Source: Desulfosporosinus shakirovi (lineage in GTDB: Bacteria > Bacillota > Desulfitobacteriia > Desulfitobacteriales > Desulfitobacteriaceae). Taken from it: a stretch of 64,000 bases of DNA. The stretch is taken from positions 1-64,000 of the forward strand of contig NZ_JAJDOO010000014.1 of NCBI RefSeq assembly GCF_020595055.1, given 5' to 3'. The notes under the pieces were generated by a model, which was given only the letters and a program-made list of their open reading frames with translations, made no database searches and was not told the DNA's origin. Shown here piece after piece: positions 9,701 to 19,263 of the stretch; the first letter of the stretch is position 1; every line of letters begins with the position of its first letter. Both the position numbers and the translations under genes were made by a program.

Positions 9701-12700
9701 GTCAGGTTTAAATGACGAAGTTCCATTTTACTATGTGTCCATGCTAACTCAAACGCTCTATTAACTGAGAGAGGATCACGATATTTCTCTGCAATACGGA
9801 CTGCCTCCTCACGGCTCTCCGCGTATCCGACAGAAAATGAGACCCGCACAGTTTGCCCCGGAGTTATTCTAACCCGCTGACGCAGGCTCATGATAGGATC
9901 TAGCACTGCACCAACAGTATTCGACAAAGGATGGTTGGCATCTAAGGCTTGAGGCTTGGCAAGACTTCTACCTCGGCCAATAAAACGCGCACGATCTGTT
10001 TCGTATTGAAGGGCCCCTACTTTTTCCCCTTCTGTTGCAACTGTATGCATGAGCCATAGTCTAGCTTGATTCTCACTCCGTGGTCTACGAGATGCTAAAA
10101 GTGCCTCATGATCAAATTCAGTTTGAATAAAGAGGTTACCAAATGCTGGATGCGCAAGATCCTCACTTTGCCTAGCCAAAACCACTTCAAAGTAGCTTGT
10201 GACTTCGACGATTCGATCATGCTTACTATGATTTGTCAAAGAAACACGGCGCATCTCCGCTTGGTCCTCAGGGGATACAACAACTTCGGTATGGGTAGTT
10301 ATGTTGCCATCCTTCCGACAGTACTCAACTTGATCCGGTGCATAAGTCACCTTGTATTCCTCGCCAGAATTCTTACAGGGTTGGTAAGTAGCTGACCATA
10401 CGTCACCTGAGTTCAGGTTTTGAATGTAGAAATACATGCCCCACGCATCTTGCGTCACATCCTCTCTCCAGCGGGAGACACAAATATTCTTATATCGACT
10501 AAAACCTGATCCCGAATTCGTCATCATGACAGAGTAATGTCCGTTGGAAATACAATGTGCAATTGGAATTGGGCTATTTACAGTGTTTAAAAGAATGAAC
10601 TGGTTTTTCTCGAGATCAAGAGTTTTGGTTTTTGGCCTGATAGCTTGGTGTTCATCTTCAGGCTGAGGAATAATTGACGTTACGTCCGGCAACCGCTCTT
10701 GAAGCAAAAGTTCAGCAGACTGAATTAATGCTTCATTGTGTAAACGCTGTTGCATGACGTTTTCAAATAAGACATTATCGATCGCTATCAAACTCATTCC
10801 TTGATGATGAGCCATAAAACTCTGGACAAGTTTATAGGAACGTCCTACCGGGACACGTTCACTAGTAAAGTCAACTGCTTCATATAACCCAAAACGACCT
10901 CCAAAACCCTTTTGTTCCATCGCGGAGATATTCAACAATGCTTCAAAAGGAGAAACCATCAGCGCCAAAAAGCTTGCATACGGCGCGATCACAAGGTCTT
11001 GAATCAGCCCGCGTTTCAGACCCAATCCAGGTACTCCGAACGCCTTATACTGGTAATTTAGCTGAGGATCAAAAGCATGGAATCCTGACTCTGAAATACC
11101 CCAAGGTACATTGTGATCCAATCCGTATTTTCTTTGGACATCAACAACCGAGTGATAAGTTTCATTGAGAAGTGTTCCCTCATAATTCCTCATCACTAAG
11201 AGTGGCATCAGAAATTCAAACATTGTTCCACTCCAAGAGACTAAGCTTCGTTTGCCTTTCGTCATTGTCAGTGAACGTCCAAGTTTAAACCAATGGCTTG
11301 GAGGCACATCCCCTTTGGCGATTGCAAAAAAGCTTGCTTGGCGGGCTTCAGAAGCTAATAAGTCATAATAAGAGTTATCAAGTTTGCTGTCTGAAACACG
11401 ATAACCGATTGAGAAGAGCTGACGTGATTCGTCAAACAAGGGATAAAAATCTGTAGCTAAAGCCATCCCCTCAAGGTGTTGCTGCAATTCCTCCGATTTA
11501 TGAATATAACCTTGAATCTTCTTGTGTGCCCGTTCGATGCTCTCACTAAGTTCCGGAGGAAAACTGCCATTTCCAAGTCCGTTCGCATAGAAATCAGCAA
11601 GTCCCTTCAGGCTGAGATTATTTATAACTTGCTCATTTCCAATCCAAGGGCACAATTCGCCTAGTTCTAAACAAAATGATTGAATCATGGTATCTAAACG
11701 ATGTGCCCAGTATAATCCCTCTTTGCCTAATTCACGCTCTGAAATTTGCGCTGGCCATAGTGATAATAGATTCATCCAGTTCTTAAGATTCAAAGGCTCA
11801 TCTGAACCAAGAAGTTGATCCATTGTTACTTTAAAAGAATTCAGTTCTTGATAGGTATCTTCGTCAACCTCTTCAAGCAAAAGGTTATAAGTATCCTTAA
11901 GCCCTCTTACAAATTGCAAATCAAGCAAAGGTTTTTCTTCAATAATCTCGGCTAACCCTGATTTTAACGTCAAAAGATACATCACAAAGTTTCCACTGTC
12001 AACTGTCGAGATATAGCGAGGTTCTAAAGGCATAAGGGTCTGAGTATCGTACCAATTATAAAGATGCCCTCTCCAATGTTCCAGCTTTCCAATAGTATTA
12101 ACCATATGCTGAATATTTTCCAACACCTTTGTTGAGGGTATATATCCGAAATCCCTTGCCACCAAATTTGTTAAAAGCGCTAACCCAATATTGGTGGGTG
12201 AAGTTCGATGTGCTACGCCATTTGGTGGATCAATTTGCACGTTATCCGGAGGCAACCAATGATCCTCCTCGCCAAGATATTCTTCAAAAAAAGCCCATAT
12301 CTTTCTGCTAAAGCGACGCAAAACGATCTCTTCTGAAGCTGAAAGTGAGATTTTTTTATGCTGAATAGGTTCGCTTACATAATGAGCAACCCAAATTGAA
12401 ATGACCCAAGCAATTGCCAACGGGACAAATTGTCCAAGCTTTGTTGGGAAAGCGTAGGCAATGCCCAAAACTGCCAACAAAACAAAGAGAATTACAGGCC
12501 ACATCGAGCGAGACATGGTTTGCAAGCTGGCACCTATGCGTTTCTCTGCATCTGAAGCAGCTTCCCATTCTAACAGAAGTCGATGAGAAACAAACTGGCG
12601 ATACAGACTTCTGACGATCGCATCCAGCATAACTAAAGCTTGATAAGGAAGAAACACGAACTGAAGAATAAACTGCATGGCTAAGGTCATTAAGTCTTGG

Positions 12701-15258
12701 CTTAAGTTTCCCTTTTCAGCCCGGTCATTGAAAAGTTGATTAAGCAGATATAATACAATGGGCGAGAATAAACTTAGAGAGACTATTCCAACCCAAACTA
12801 TTGGTTCTCCAGAAAGAGCCATGAATCCAAGCATAAGAAGTAACAACAGGGCAGGTTCTTCTAAACTCCTTCTCAGGTTATCGAATATTTTCCAACGTGC
12901 TAAAAATGGGATCGGCGCAAACAACCAGGATAAGAGTTGCCAATCCCCCCTGACCCAGCGGTGTTGCCGACAGGTATAAGCGAGGTAGTTAGCAGGATAA
13001 CCATCAACAAGTTCCACATCAGATACCAACCCGGCCCGTGCATACAATCCCTCAATCAAATCATGACTGAGAATCGTGTTTTCCGGAAATGATTGATCCG
13101 TTACTTTATGGAAAACATCTACATCATAAATTCCTTTTCCAGTAAAAATACCTTCACCAAACAAGTCCTGATAAACATCCGATACTGCTGTAGTATAAGG
13201 ATCAACTCCAACTCTTCCCGAGAAAATTCTTGCAAAATTAGAAGCACCAGCTTTAAGAATTGATACGCCCACTCGCGGTTGAAGGATCCCGTAGCCTTGA
13301 ACCACCCTTTTTCCATCTTCGCTAAGTTGAGGTGAATGCAAAGGATGAGCGATTGTTCCAATGAGTCTCTTAGCAATTCCCCGCGGTAACTGGGTATCTG
13401 CATCAAGTGTGATTACATAACGAATGGTTGACAGTATGGAAAGTTCTCCAATTTGAATATCGTAACTTGTCGTTCCTTCTTGACGCAGAAGTCGATTGAA
13501 CTCGACAAGTTTCCCACGTTTGCGCTCCCACCCCATCCATACCCCTTCAGATTTATTGAAGAGTCTTCTTCTTTGGAAGAAATAGAATCGATTGTTGCCA
13601 TATTTGCTGTTTAATTTCTCGATGGCACTCACTGCCGCCGAAACAATTTCTTTATCCTCTGGAACACTTTCTGTCGCTGCGTCCGCAAAATCGCCCAGAA
13701 GAGCGAAATACAAGTTCTCATCTCGATTGGCAAGATAATAAACTTCAATTTCGCTGACAAGTTCAATAACCCTGTCAACATTTGTTAAAAGCGTAGGAAT
13801 TGCAACCATAGTCCGTAATCTTTGAGGTATTCCTTCCCTTAATTCAAACTTTGGCAGGAATGATGGACGAAATAGTTCAGAAGCCATCCAGTTCACTAAG
13901 GGGATGACAATACTGCTCGCCCAAATCAACAACGCTATAACTAAAGGAATATAGCCAAGGGAAATGGGTGTCTTTACGAGCGCGTATACTAAGGCCAAGG
14001 TGAATAGAGTTCCTGCTCCAATCAACAAACTTCCGAAATAATATAAGTTAGGTTGCTTGCGTATTTTGCGCCGAACCTTACTCCAGAAGCCCCTTGACTT
14101 TCCAAAATCTTTTTCCAATTCTTGTTCAAGTTCTTCTCGCCCTGCTCCAATCAGATAGAACCCGACATGCGACGAGACAGCATCCCCTTGTTCATATGCC
14201 CCTTCTGCCTTCACTAACACTTTTCGAGCTACAACTAACTCGGACACTTTAAAGTTTCTTGAAATCTTTTCTACACAATGTCGATAGAAATCACGCGACT
14301 GAAAGTCCATTTGGCCATAAACTCTACTTGGGTCCTTTCCAAATATACCTTCCACTAAACTGACTTCTTCAAAAAAATGAGGCCAGTCTTCAGCATTAAC
14401 GAAATGAATGCTCAAAATTGCGTGACCCATTGACACTTGATACATGGTCTGACGTTGGCGTTCCAGTTTTGCCAGTTCTTCAATTGTAGTATCTTGTTTG
14501 GCTACAACACGATCTACCCATTGTAACAGCGGGCCTACATCCGCACCAACCTCCCGAATTCGCTTTAGGATCTGTTCTGCATAAGAAGACGAATATTCTT
14601 CTTGAGGACTTAACGTTTTTAATAGTTTTTCCCATTCTTCCGACCCGTGTTCTGATTCCAGCAAGGGCATAACCCAATGATCGGCTGCTTCTCTTTCTGC
14701 TTGAGTATAAAGTATTTGTTCCGTTAACCTTCGAATATTTTCCAAGAGGATAATACGCAACATAATGGGAATTGCCCATAGTTCTCCGCTAGATAAGGGT
14801 ACTTGAACCTGATAGGCGTTAATAAAGGCTTTTAGCGTTTCACTTTGCAATTGACTGTCCGTGTGTTCAATAAGTTCAATCAACAGTCCATAAATTCGCG
14901 GGTATCCTTCGAAATCGCCCGTAGAATTTTGCGGTAATTGACGTTCGAACTTTTGAGGAAGGCTGCTTTGAATTTCTACTCTCAAGTCTTTTAAACTATA
15001 AAAGTTATCCAATAACCATTCAGTTGCAGGTACACTGTCTTGTGTTCTCGATGAATAATCAGCAATTTCATGGTAAGCCTGTTCTAAAAATTTCATATTC
15101 TGTTTTACTCTGGGCATCAATGATCGTTTTAGCTGACTAGTCCCCTGATTAACATTTGATCGAGCAATCTCTTCAGCATGACTGAGTAAATCTTCGCCGT
15201 TAAGAACAATATCTTTATAAGGCTTATTCTTTCTTAAAGATTGTGTGAAAAACTTCAT
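6709..15258 (-). CDS. ndvB: cyclic beta-1,2-glucan synthase (NdvB/ChvB type, GT84-GH94)
   Basis: Very large membrane enzyme (2849 residues, close to the 2800-plus of rhizobial NdvB) expected to polymerise glucose from UDP-glucose into beta-1,2-glucan, trim it and cyclise it. Order: N-terminal helical domain (1-390), two membrane segments (about 405-465), a GT84 glycosyltransferase with LDADTQLPRG (about 616) and the acceptor motif RQHRWVRGDW (about 768), a second membrane cluster (about 790-950), a middle glucoamylase-like region (about 1300-1580) and two beta-sandwich regions. A GH94 phosphorylase-like domain at the C-terminus has GSGDWNDGFS (about 2530, with the general-acid aspartate) and YTGAAGWMYQ (about 2760). 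Start ATG at 15258 has GGAG seven bases upstream. It is preceded by a terminator and followed by the methyltransferase gene. The product's length and degree of cyclisation are not deducible. Confidence 0.9.
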   Translation of the reverse strand: MKFFTQSLRKNKPYKDIVLNGEDLLSHAEEIARSNVNQGTSQLKRSLMPRVKQNMKFLEQAYHEIADYSSRTQDSVPATEWLLDNFYSLKDLRVEIQSSLPQKFERQLPQNSTGDFEGYPRIYGLLIELIEHTDSQLQSETLKAFINAYQVQVPLSSGELWAIPIMLRIILLENIRRLTEQILYTQAEREAADHWVMPLLESEHGSEEWEKLLKTLSPQEEYSSSYAEQILKRIREVGADVGPLLQWVDRVVAKQDTTIEELAKLERQRQTMYQVSMGHAILSIHFVNAEDWPHFFEEVSLVEGIFGKDPSRVYGQMDFQSRDFYRHCVEKISRNFKVSELVVARKVLVKAEGAYEQGDAVSSHVGFYLIGAGREELEQELEKDFGKSRGFWSKVRRKIRKQPNLYYFGSLLIGAGTLFTLALVYALVKTPISLGYIPLVIALLIWASSIVIPLVNWMASELFRPSFLPKFELREGIPQRLRTMVAIPTLLTNVDRVIELVSEIEVYYLANRDENLYFALLGDFADAATESVPEDKEIVSAAVSAIEKLNSKYGNNRFYFFQRRRLFNKSEGVWMGWERKRGKLVEFNRLLRQEGTTSYDIQIGELSILSTIRYVITLDADTQLPRGIAKRLIGTIAHPLHSPQLSEDGKRVVQGYGILQPRVGVSILKAGASNFARIFSGRVGVDPYTTAVSDVYQDLFGEGIFTGKGIYDVDVFHKVTDQSFPENTILSHDLIEGLYARAGLVSDVELVDGYPANYLAYTCRQHRWVRGDWQLLSWLFAPIPFLARWKIFDNLRRSLEEPALLLLLMLGFMALSGEPIVWVGIVSLSLFSPIVLYLLNQLFNDRAEKGNLSQDLMTLAMQFILQFVFLPYQALVMLDAIVRSLYRQFVSHRLLLEWEAASDAEKRIGASLQTMSRSMWPVILFVLLAVLGIAYAFPTKLGQFVPLAIAWVISIWVAHYVSEPIQHKKISLSASEEIVLRRFSRKIWAFFEEYLGEEDHWLPPDNVQIDPPNGVAHRTSPTNIGLALLTNLVARDFGYIPSTKVLENIQHMVNTIGKLEHWRGHLYNWYDTQTLMPLEPRYISTVDSGNFVMYLLTLKSGLAEIIEEKPLLDLQFVRGLKDTYNLLLEEVDEDTYQELNSFKVTMDQLLGSDEPLNLKNWMNLLSLWPAQISERELGKEGLYWAHRLDTMIQSFCLELGELCPWIGNEQVINNLSLKGLADFYANGLGNGSFPPELSESIERAHKKIQGYIHKSEELQQHLEGMALATDFYPLFDESRQLFSIGYRVSDSKLDNSYYDLLASEARQASFFAIAKGDVPPSHWFKLGRSLTMTKGKRSLVSWSGTMFEFLMPLLVMRNYEGTLLNETYHSVVDVQRKYGLDHNVPWGISESGFHAFDPQLNYQYKAFGVPGLGLKRGLIQDLVIAPYASFLALMVSPFEALLNISAMEQKGFGGRFGLYEAVDFTSERVPVGRSYKLVQSFMAHHQGMSLIAIDNVLFENVMQQRLHNEALIQSAELLLQERLPDVTSIIPQPEDEHQAIRPKTKTLDLEKNQFILLNTVNSPIPIAHCISNGHYSVMMTNSGSGFSRYKNICVSRWREDVTQDAWGMYFYIQNLNSGDVWSATYQPCKNSGEEYKVTYAPDQVEYCRKDGNITTHTEVVVSPEDQAEMRRVSLTNHSKHDRIVEVTSYFEVVLARQSEDLAHPAFGNLFIQTEFDHEALLASRRPRSENQARLWLMHTVATEGEKVGALQYETDRARFIGRGRSLAKPQALDANHPLSNTVGAVLDPIMSLRQRVRITPGQTVRVSFSVGYAESREEAVRIAEKYRDPLSVNRAFELAWTHSKMELRHLNLTSAQANEALSLGGHLLYLSPCRRDAEECIKQNSKGQSALWPYAISGDLPIVLVRVANAEHLDLVRRLLTIHEYWRLKGLLADLVILNEDESGYVQAFQDSLRDFISMGHARDLLNQPSGVFLLQKGLVQPDVLNLLCTVARITFIGEGGSCSVQVRKKAKLSTRESELLADNSQDQSLQNDQNIINMVQDVTEGSDGPLHFANGYGGFSEDGKEYIIELQEGMNTPLPWINVIANSKFGFQISEVGAGYTWSQNSREYKLTPWSNDPILDPVGEALFLRDEETGESWSVTANPRRENGVYKIRHGQGYSIFEHYSRGLKQTLRFFVPIDKPVKIVELTLSNLTERSLSLSATYYVEWVMGVVREHTAPYLVTEYDIKSSTFYVQNTYQEEYIGRIGFLTAFGATVASYTGDRSEFIGRNRSLEDPIGLQLDSFSESIGAGLDPCSAMRLEFSMMPGESKTITFLFGETANRQEAEQIISDYEQPKKIEDSFEEVKQYWDELLGNIQIHTPDLSMNLLLNRWLLYQTVVCRLWARSAFYQSGGAYGFRDQLQDVMALVYTEPTVTRNQILIHCRHQFIEGDVQHWWHAEKGKGIRTKFSDDLLWLPFVTFHYIERTGDIGVLDEMTEYLEDEPLREGEDERYSIPRISDQQGTVYEHCLRAIEQGLSFGEHGLPLIGSGDWNDGFSRIGHKGKGESVWLGWFLYMTLVRFAGLCDAREDSERGVHYRDIAEELLKNIELHGWDGGWYRRAYFDDGTPLGSSQNKECQIDALAQSWSVLSGAARPTRVQDAMLALEHYLWRKEDGILLLLTPPFDKLLPDPGYIKGYVPGVRENGGQYTHGAAWAILAYTTLGEGDKATELFQMLSPIHHARTEHEVNRYKVEPYVMAADVYGTHSHVGRGGWTWYTGAAGWMYQAGLEGILGFKRQGDTIVLKPCIPSRWSGFSLTYHYQTTKYEIFVENPNARMTGYTKIILDEAELLEPVIVLKDDGQTHTVRLIL

Positions 15259-15328
15259 TCTCCGTCTCCGTCTTAATTTTAATACATCATTTATGCATTA
15301 TTCCCATTTCCCCTTACTTCATTCATAC

Positions 15329-15370
15329 ATAAAGAAACACCCTTGTCACATGACAAGGGTGTTTCTTTAT
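15329..15370 (-). terminator. rho-independent terminator after ftsK
   Basis: A perfect inverted repeat, AAAGAAACACCCTTGTCA and TGACAAGGGTGTTTCTTT with a two-base gap, sits immediately downstream of the ftsK stop and upstream of the glucan synthase start. It separates the two minus-strand genes. Confidence 0.9.
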
Positions 15371-15375
15371 ATTTA

Positions 15376-17913
15376 TCATCCAAATCTTTCATCAAATTCT
15401 TCCAGAGTTAAAAGTACTTGCCTCGGTTTACTTCCTTCATATGCTCCTACAACCCCTTGTTCTTCCAGCATATCCATTAATCTAGCTGCCCTGGTATAGC
15501 CCAATTTCAACCTGCGTTGAAGAAAGGATACACTAGCCATGCCTGTCCTAATGAATAAGTGCCCGGCATCGAGGAACAAAGCATCATCCGGTCCATTCCC
15601 CTCTTCACTCTTAACAGTAGTTTCTGCAAAAAGTCTTTCTGGGTCAAGATACTCCGGCTTGCCCATTTCCTTCCAATGCATGATTACTCGCTGGACTTCT
15701 TCATCCGTTACCAAACACCCCTGTACTCGAAGCGCCTTATTTACTCCCAAGGGAGAATAAAGCATGTCTCCTCTGCCAAGCAATTTCTCTGCCCCAGTAG
15801 CATCAAGAATAGTACGGGAGTCAATTTGAGATGAAACAGCAAAGGATATTCGACTAGGTATATTGGCTTTGATGACTCCGGTTATTACATCAACCGATGG
15901 ACGTTGCGTCGCAATCACTAAATGAATCCCAGCCGCCCGAGCCATTTGAGCTAGACGACAAATTGCTTCTTCTACTTCCCCCGCCGCAACCATCATCAAA
16001 TCTGCGAGCTCATCAATAATCACTACCACAAACGGTAAGGCCGGTGTATTTCTTGAAGTCTCTGCTGCTTTTAAGCGATTATACCGTTCAATATCTCGAA
16101 CCCCTGAAGCCGCGAAGAGTTCGTATCTATTTTCCATTTCTTTAACAATCCATTTTAAAGCACTTGCTGCCTTTTTAGGATCGATCACAACGGGAGCCAA
16201 TAAGTGCGGAATACCATTGTATTGACTCAGTTCGACCATCTTGGGGTCTACAAGCAGGAGTTTTACTTCATCCGGCGTTGCATTGAAAAGCAGAGAATTA
16301 ATAATCGTCGTAATGCAAACACTTTTCCCCGAACCAGTAGCACCCGCTACCAGCAGATGAGGCATTTTTATTAAATCAGCGATAATCGGTTGATCCGCAA
16401 TATCTTTTCCTAGAGCAACTTTGAGCTTGGAAGAGTATTGTCCAAAGCTAGCAGTTTCTAACACTTCTCTAAAGGGTACAGAAAGCGCCTGTTTATTTGG
16501 GACTTCAATACCTATCGCCGCTTTTCCAGGGATCGGAGCTTCAATGCGGACATCCCGCGCCGCAAGCGCAAGCGCAATATCATCCGATAAATTAACAATT
16601 TTACTAATTTTCACTCCTGGTGCAGGTGCCAACTCATAACGGGTAATAACAGGTCCCCTTGTCACACGAATTAATTTGGCTTTTACTCCAAAATCGAGAA
16701 GTACTTTTTCAAGTTGCCTCGATGTTTCAGTATCTTGAATGATTGTTCTGTGTTGCAGTGGTTCCAATAAGTTGAAATTGGGAAACTCCCAGTGCTTAAC
16801 AACTTCAGCTTTATGATCGAGGACTTGCTCAACTTGTGCTATTTGCTCCACTTGCTCCTCAAATTCAAATGTTAAAGCAGGCTCTTCGGCCACAGGAGCA
16901 ACTGCAAGGTCTGACATTGGCACACTCTCAACAGTACAGGCCGTCTCCAGCACGGCCTCTGTAAGTGCTGATGTATTCCATGCAACTCCTTTGACAGTTT
17001 GCTCAGTTAGTTCTCCATAGCCAGTTTCCGGCCTTTCTGAATCTGAATCTGAATCTGTTGTTGTCTCTAATACTGTCTCATTTTTAGGTATTGGAATATC
17101 AATGGCTTGGGATGTTTCCACAACACCCCCTGCCTCACTGCTAATTCTGATGTCCTCACTCCGATTTTCAACAAAATCAAGTTTCTCGTTGAGAGGATTT
17201 TCATCCTCCTTGAATTGGGATAAGTATTCTTCTTGTTCTATTTTCGACTTAAACACAGTAGAATAGCTTGCTGGTTTCTCTGTAAGTATTTTCGATAACT
17301 TTGCTGGCTCAAAATATTTATGATCAGAGCTGCTAACCTCTAATCTTACTTCTTGATCTACTTCTGTGAAATAGTCATTAAGCCCTTTTAAAACGGTCAT
17401 GTTGCGGCGTTTCGTTGGAAAACCGGATTCTCCTGTTCCGAAATAAGATGGAAAATCTCTTCCTATCTCCTGCATTTCCTCACTCATTTGGGCATCTTTA
17501 TCCTTCATTTCTACCAATTCTGGTGAATTGAAATATTGATCAAACCCTTTTAAGCTTACAATCTTCCCTGCAGGAAGAGGAAAGACATTAGGGTCTTGCG
17601 ATTTCTCTTTACTTCTTCTTTCCTGGCGTTTCTGAGTATTTGGTATCTTTGAGTCATCCTTAGGTGACCTTTCTGAACTTATAGAGGATTCCGTCGTAAT
17701 AGTTGATGCATAAATCCAGAGTATAACCCCTATTATAAAACATAAGAAGGGCCCAGCCCAAGCTAGACCTCCCATAGTCAAAGTAAAGAAAGCATCAAAA
17801 TGTTTTCCGATGGATAAACCGAAAGCGCCCAGCAAGCCTAAGATCGATATAATTAATAATAAAAGCGCACTAATTTTAAGCCAAAAGAAACTGTTTTTTC
17901 TCCTTTTCGACAT
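15376..17913 (-). CDS. ftsK: DNA translocase FtsK/SpoIIIE
   Basis: Septal DNA pump that moves chromosomes through the closing division or sporulation septum. Residues about 10-75 hold only two clear membrane segments (SALLLLIISILGLLGAFGL and GPFLCFIIGVILWIYA), fewer than the four usual in the family. A long acidic, low-complexity linker runs to about 390. The motor follows, with Walker A GATGSGKS (about 525) and Walker B VVVIIDELADLMM (about 633), and then the gamma winged helix (781-845; SFLQRRLKLGYTRAARLMD) that reads orienting sequences. The ATG at 17913 is preferred over 17940 because GGAGGAGG lies eight bases upstream. About 845 residues. Confidence 0.93.
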   Translation of the reverse strand: MSKRRKNSFFWLKISALLLLIISILGLLGAFGLSIGKHFDAFFTLTMGGLAWAGPFLCFIIGVILWIYASTITTESSISSERSPKDDSKIPNTQKRQERRSKEKSQDPNVFPLPAGKIVSLKGFDQYFNSPELVEMKDKDAQMSEEMQEIGRDFPSYFGTGESGFPTKRRNMTVLKGLNDYFTEVDQEVRLEVSSSDHKYFEPAKLSKILTEKPASYSTVFKSKIEQEEYLSQFKEDENPLNEKLDFVENRSEDIRISSEAGGVVETSQAIDIPIPKNETVLETTTDSDSDSERPETGYGELTEQTVKGVAWNTSALTEAVLETACTVESVPMSDLAVAPVAEEPALTFEFEEQVEQIAQVEQVLDHKAEVVKHWEFPNFNLLEPLQHRTIIQDTETSRQLEKVLLDFGVKAKLIRVTRGPVITRYELAPAPGVKISKIVNLSDDIALALAARDVRIEAPIPGKAAIGIEVPNKQALSVPFREVLETASFGQYSSKLKVALGKDIADQPIIADLIKMPHLLVAGATGSGKSVCITTIINSLLFNATPDEVKLLLVDPKMVELSQYNGIPHLLAPVVIDPKKAASALKWIVKEMENRYELFAASGVRDIERYNRLKAAETSRNTPALPFVVVIIDELADLMMVAAGEVEEAICRLAQMARAAGIHLVIATQRPSVDVITGVIKANIPSRISFAVSSQIDSRTILDATGAEKLLGRGDMLYSPLGVNKALRVQGCLVTDEEVQRVIMHWKEMGKPEYLDPERLFAETTVKSEEGNGPDDALFLDAGHLFIRTGMASVSFLQRRLKLGYTRAARLMDMLEEQGVVGAYEGSKPRQVLLTLEEFDERFG

Positions 17914-17989
17914 ATCTTCCACCTCCTCCACTGTATTCATTATGGTAGATGCTCTAGGCGAATGTCAAAAGGTTTTTTTGATTTTCGAA

Positions 17990-18949
17990 CTAATAACTTA
18001 ACAGCACCCCTTTATGCTTAGGTAATGGGTGAAAGATTTCATGAGATATTTCGCCATTTAAATCTAAAAACACATTACCCGTATAGAGAAAATCTCCGTC
18101 TACCCAATATCTTAAATCCAAAAATTCAATCCTGCACTCTTCATTATCTAAATAATGAGCAATTATATGGTAATGAGGAGTAAATTGGCTAAATATTTCA
18201 GCTACATTTCCTTCTAAGGCATTAGCAACCGAGGGATTATTTTCGGTCAATTTAGGCAACACACGACAGATCAATGGTATTTGATTTCGAATAACCCCAA
18301 AACTCACATGTTCCTCTTGGAAAAGTATAAAATTCCAGGTAAAAGGATGGTACATTGCAGGAATAACCTTAACTTGATCTTTTTCCTTCAAATGATAAAT
18401 ACTCCTTAAACGATCTCTTATCTCAATTCTCCCTAAGTGACGAAATCCTAAATATATAGCACTAAGCGCTAAAGCAATAAACGAGGAGTTTCTTGCTAAC
18501 TCAGGTGTAATCAGGGAAATAATTAAAGACAATAGCATAGAACCTAGTACCACAGGGTCTGAAAGCATAATCATATCCACAGTAATTTTTTTCCGTGAAA
18601 AAGGCCATAAGAGCTCTGCACCAAAAGAATTTAATAAGTCCATTATTCCGTGAGACATTGTTCCTATCATAGTCCAAAAGAACACCGTTGACCACGAGGT
18701 GGTTGGGAAAAACAAATAAAGCCCAGTGCCGAGTCCTAGTGCCGAAGTGGTCAAGGCAATCAACGAATGACTTGCTCCCCTATGTTTTAATAGATAATTC
18801 AAGCGACCTTTTGCGTGAGCTATAATATCTAAATCAGGGAGCATTGCACCTAATGTGCAACCTAAAAAAACAGGATCAGTCAATTGCACTGGGTGACCCG
18901 ACAAGGTACTAAGTGCAATTCCAATTAAGCCATGTGTTATCGGATCCAA
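17990..18949 (-). CDS. YdjM/YfhP-like membrane-bound metal-dependent hydrolase
   Basis: Integral membrane protein of 319 residues with the DUF457 (YdjM) signature: MDPITHGLIGIAL at the N-terminus, AMLPDLDI, and HRGASHSLI, where histidines and aspartates are expected to bind metal. Four or five hydrophobic segments occupy residues 1-200, and the C-terminal third is soluble. The length is close to Bacillus YfhP. The start is TTG at 18949 with AAGGTGAG upstream. The substrate of this family is unknown. It lies 76 bp upstream of ftsK on the same strand. Confidence 0.8.
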   Translation of the reverse strand: MDPITHGLIGIALSTLSGHPVQLTDPVFLGCTLGAMLPDLDIIAHAKGRLNYLLKHRGASHSLIALTTSALGLGTGLYLFFPTTSWSTVFFWTMIGTMSHGIMDLLNSFGAELLWPFSRKKITVDMIMLSDPVVLGSMLLSLIISLITPELARNSSFIALALSAIYLGFRHLGRIEIRDRLRSIYHLKEKDQVKVIPAMYHPFTWNFILFQEEHVSFGVIRNQIPLICRVLPKLTENNPSVANALEGNVAEIFSQFTPHYHIIAHYLDNEECRIEFLDLRYWVDGDFLYTGNVFLDLNGEISHEIFHPLPKHKGVLLSY

Positions 18950-19183
18950 CAGCTCACCTTCTCTATCTTTTTAGACTGGCTTGGCGCTAGCCAAGTTTTC
19001 CGAAGAATCAATATTACCCTTAAACAATACAGTCCTCATTATAGCATGAGTTTCTATCGAAAAATATAATGTCTTTTCATTTCTCTAATTTCCATTTTAT
19101 GTTCATATTTATAATGTGTAGCATTATAGACTAATCTTTAAAAATTTATCGAGCGTCATGTGGATTATTAGCCACAAAAAACA
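18950..19183. other. intergenic region with a copy of a short dispersed palindrome
   Basis: No gene is seen. Near 18978-19000 is the sequence TTGGCGCTAGCCAAGTTTTC, with a CTTGGC..GCCAAG palindrome at its core. Similar sequence recurs at 48449-48484, 50294-50366 and 52499-52520. The remainder is AT-rich. Confidence 0.5.
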
Positions 19184-19222
19184 GAGCCTTCATCATACTT
19201 TACTAGTACAAACGAAGGCTTC
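19174..19222 (-). terminator. rho-independent terminator of the BON-domain gene
   Basis: Inverted repeat GAGCCTTC/GAAGGCTTC with a wide loop that itself can fold (GTACTAGTA). On the minus strand the stem is followed by a TTTTTT run, as expected after the BON-domain gene that stops at 19264. Confidence 0.65.
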
Positions 19223-19263
19223 TAAGATCAATAATATCTATGTTAAAAGGTTAGAGCTAAAGC

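Noticed and set aside
7353-13601. Many 60-99-residue frames opposite to or within the glucan synthase gene
   Set aside because: They are frame shadows of one long, conserved gene; none has a ribosome binding site or a domain.
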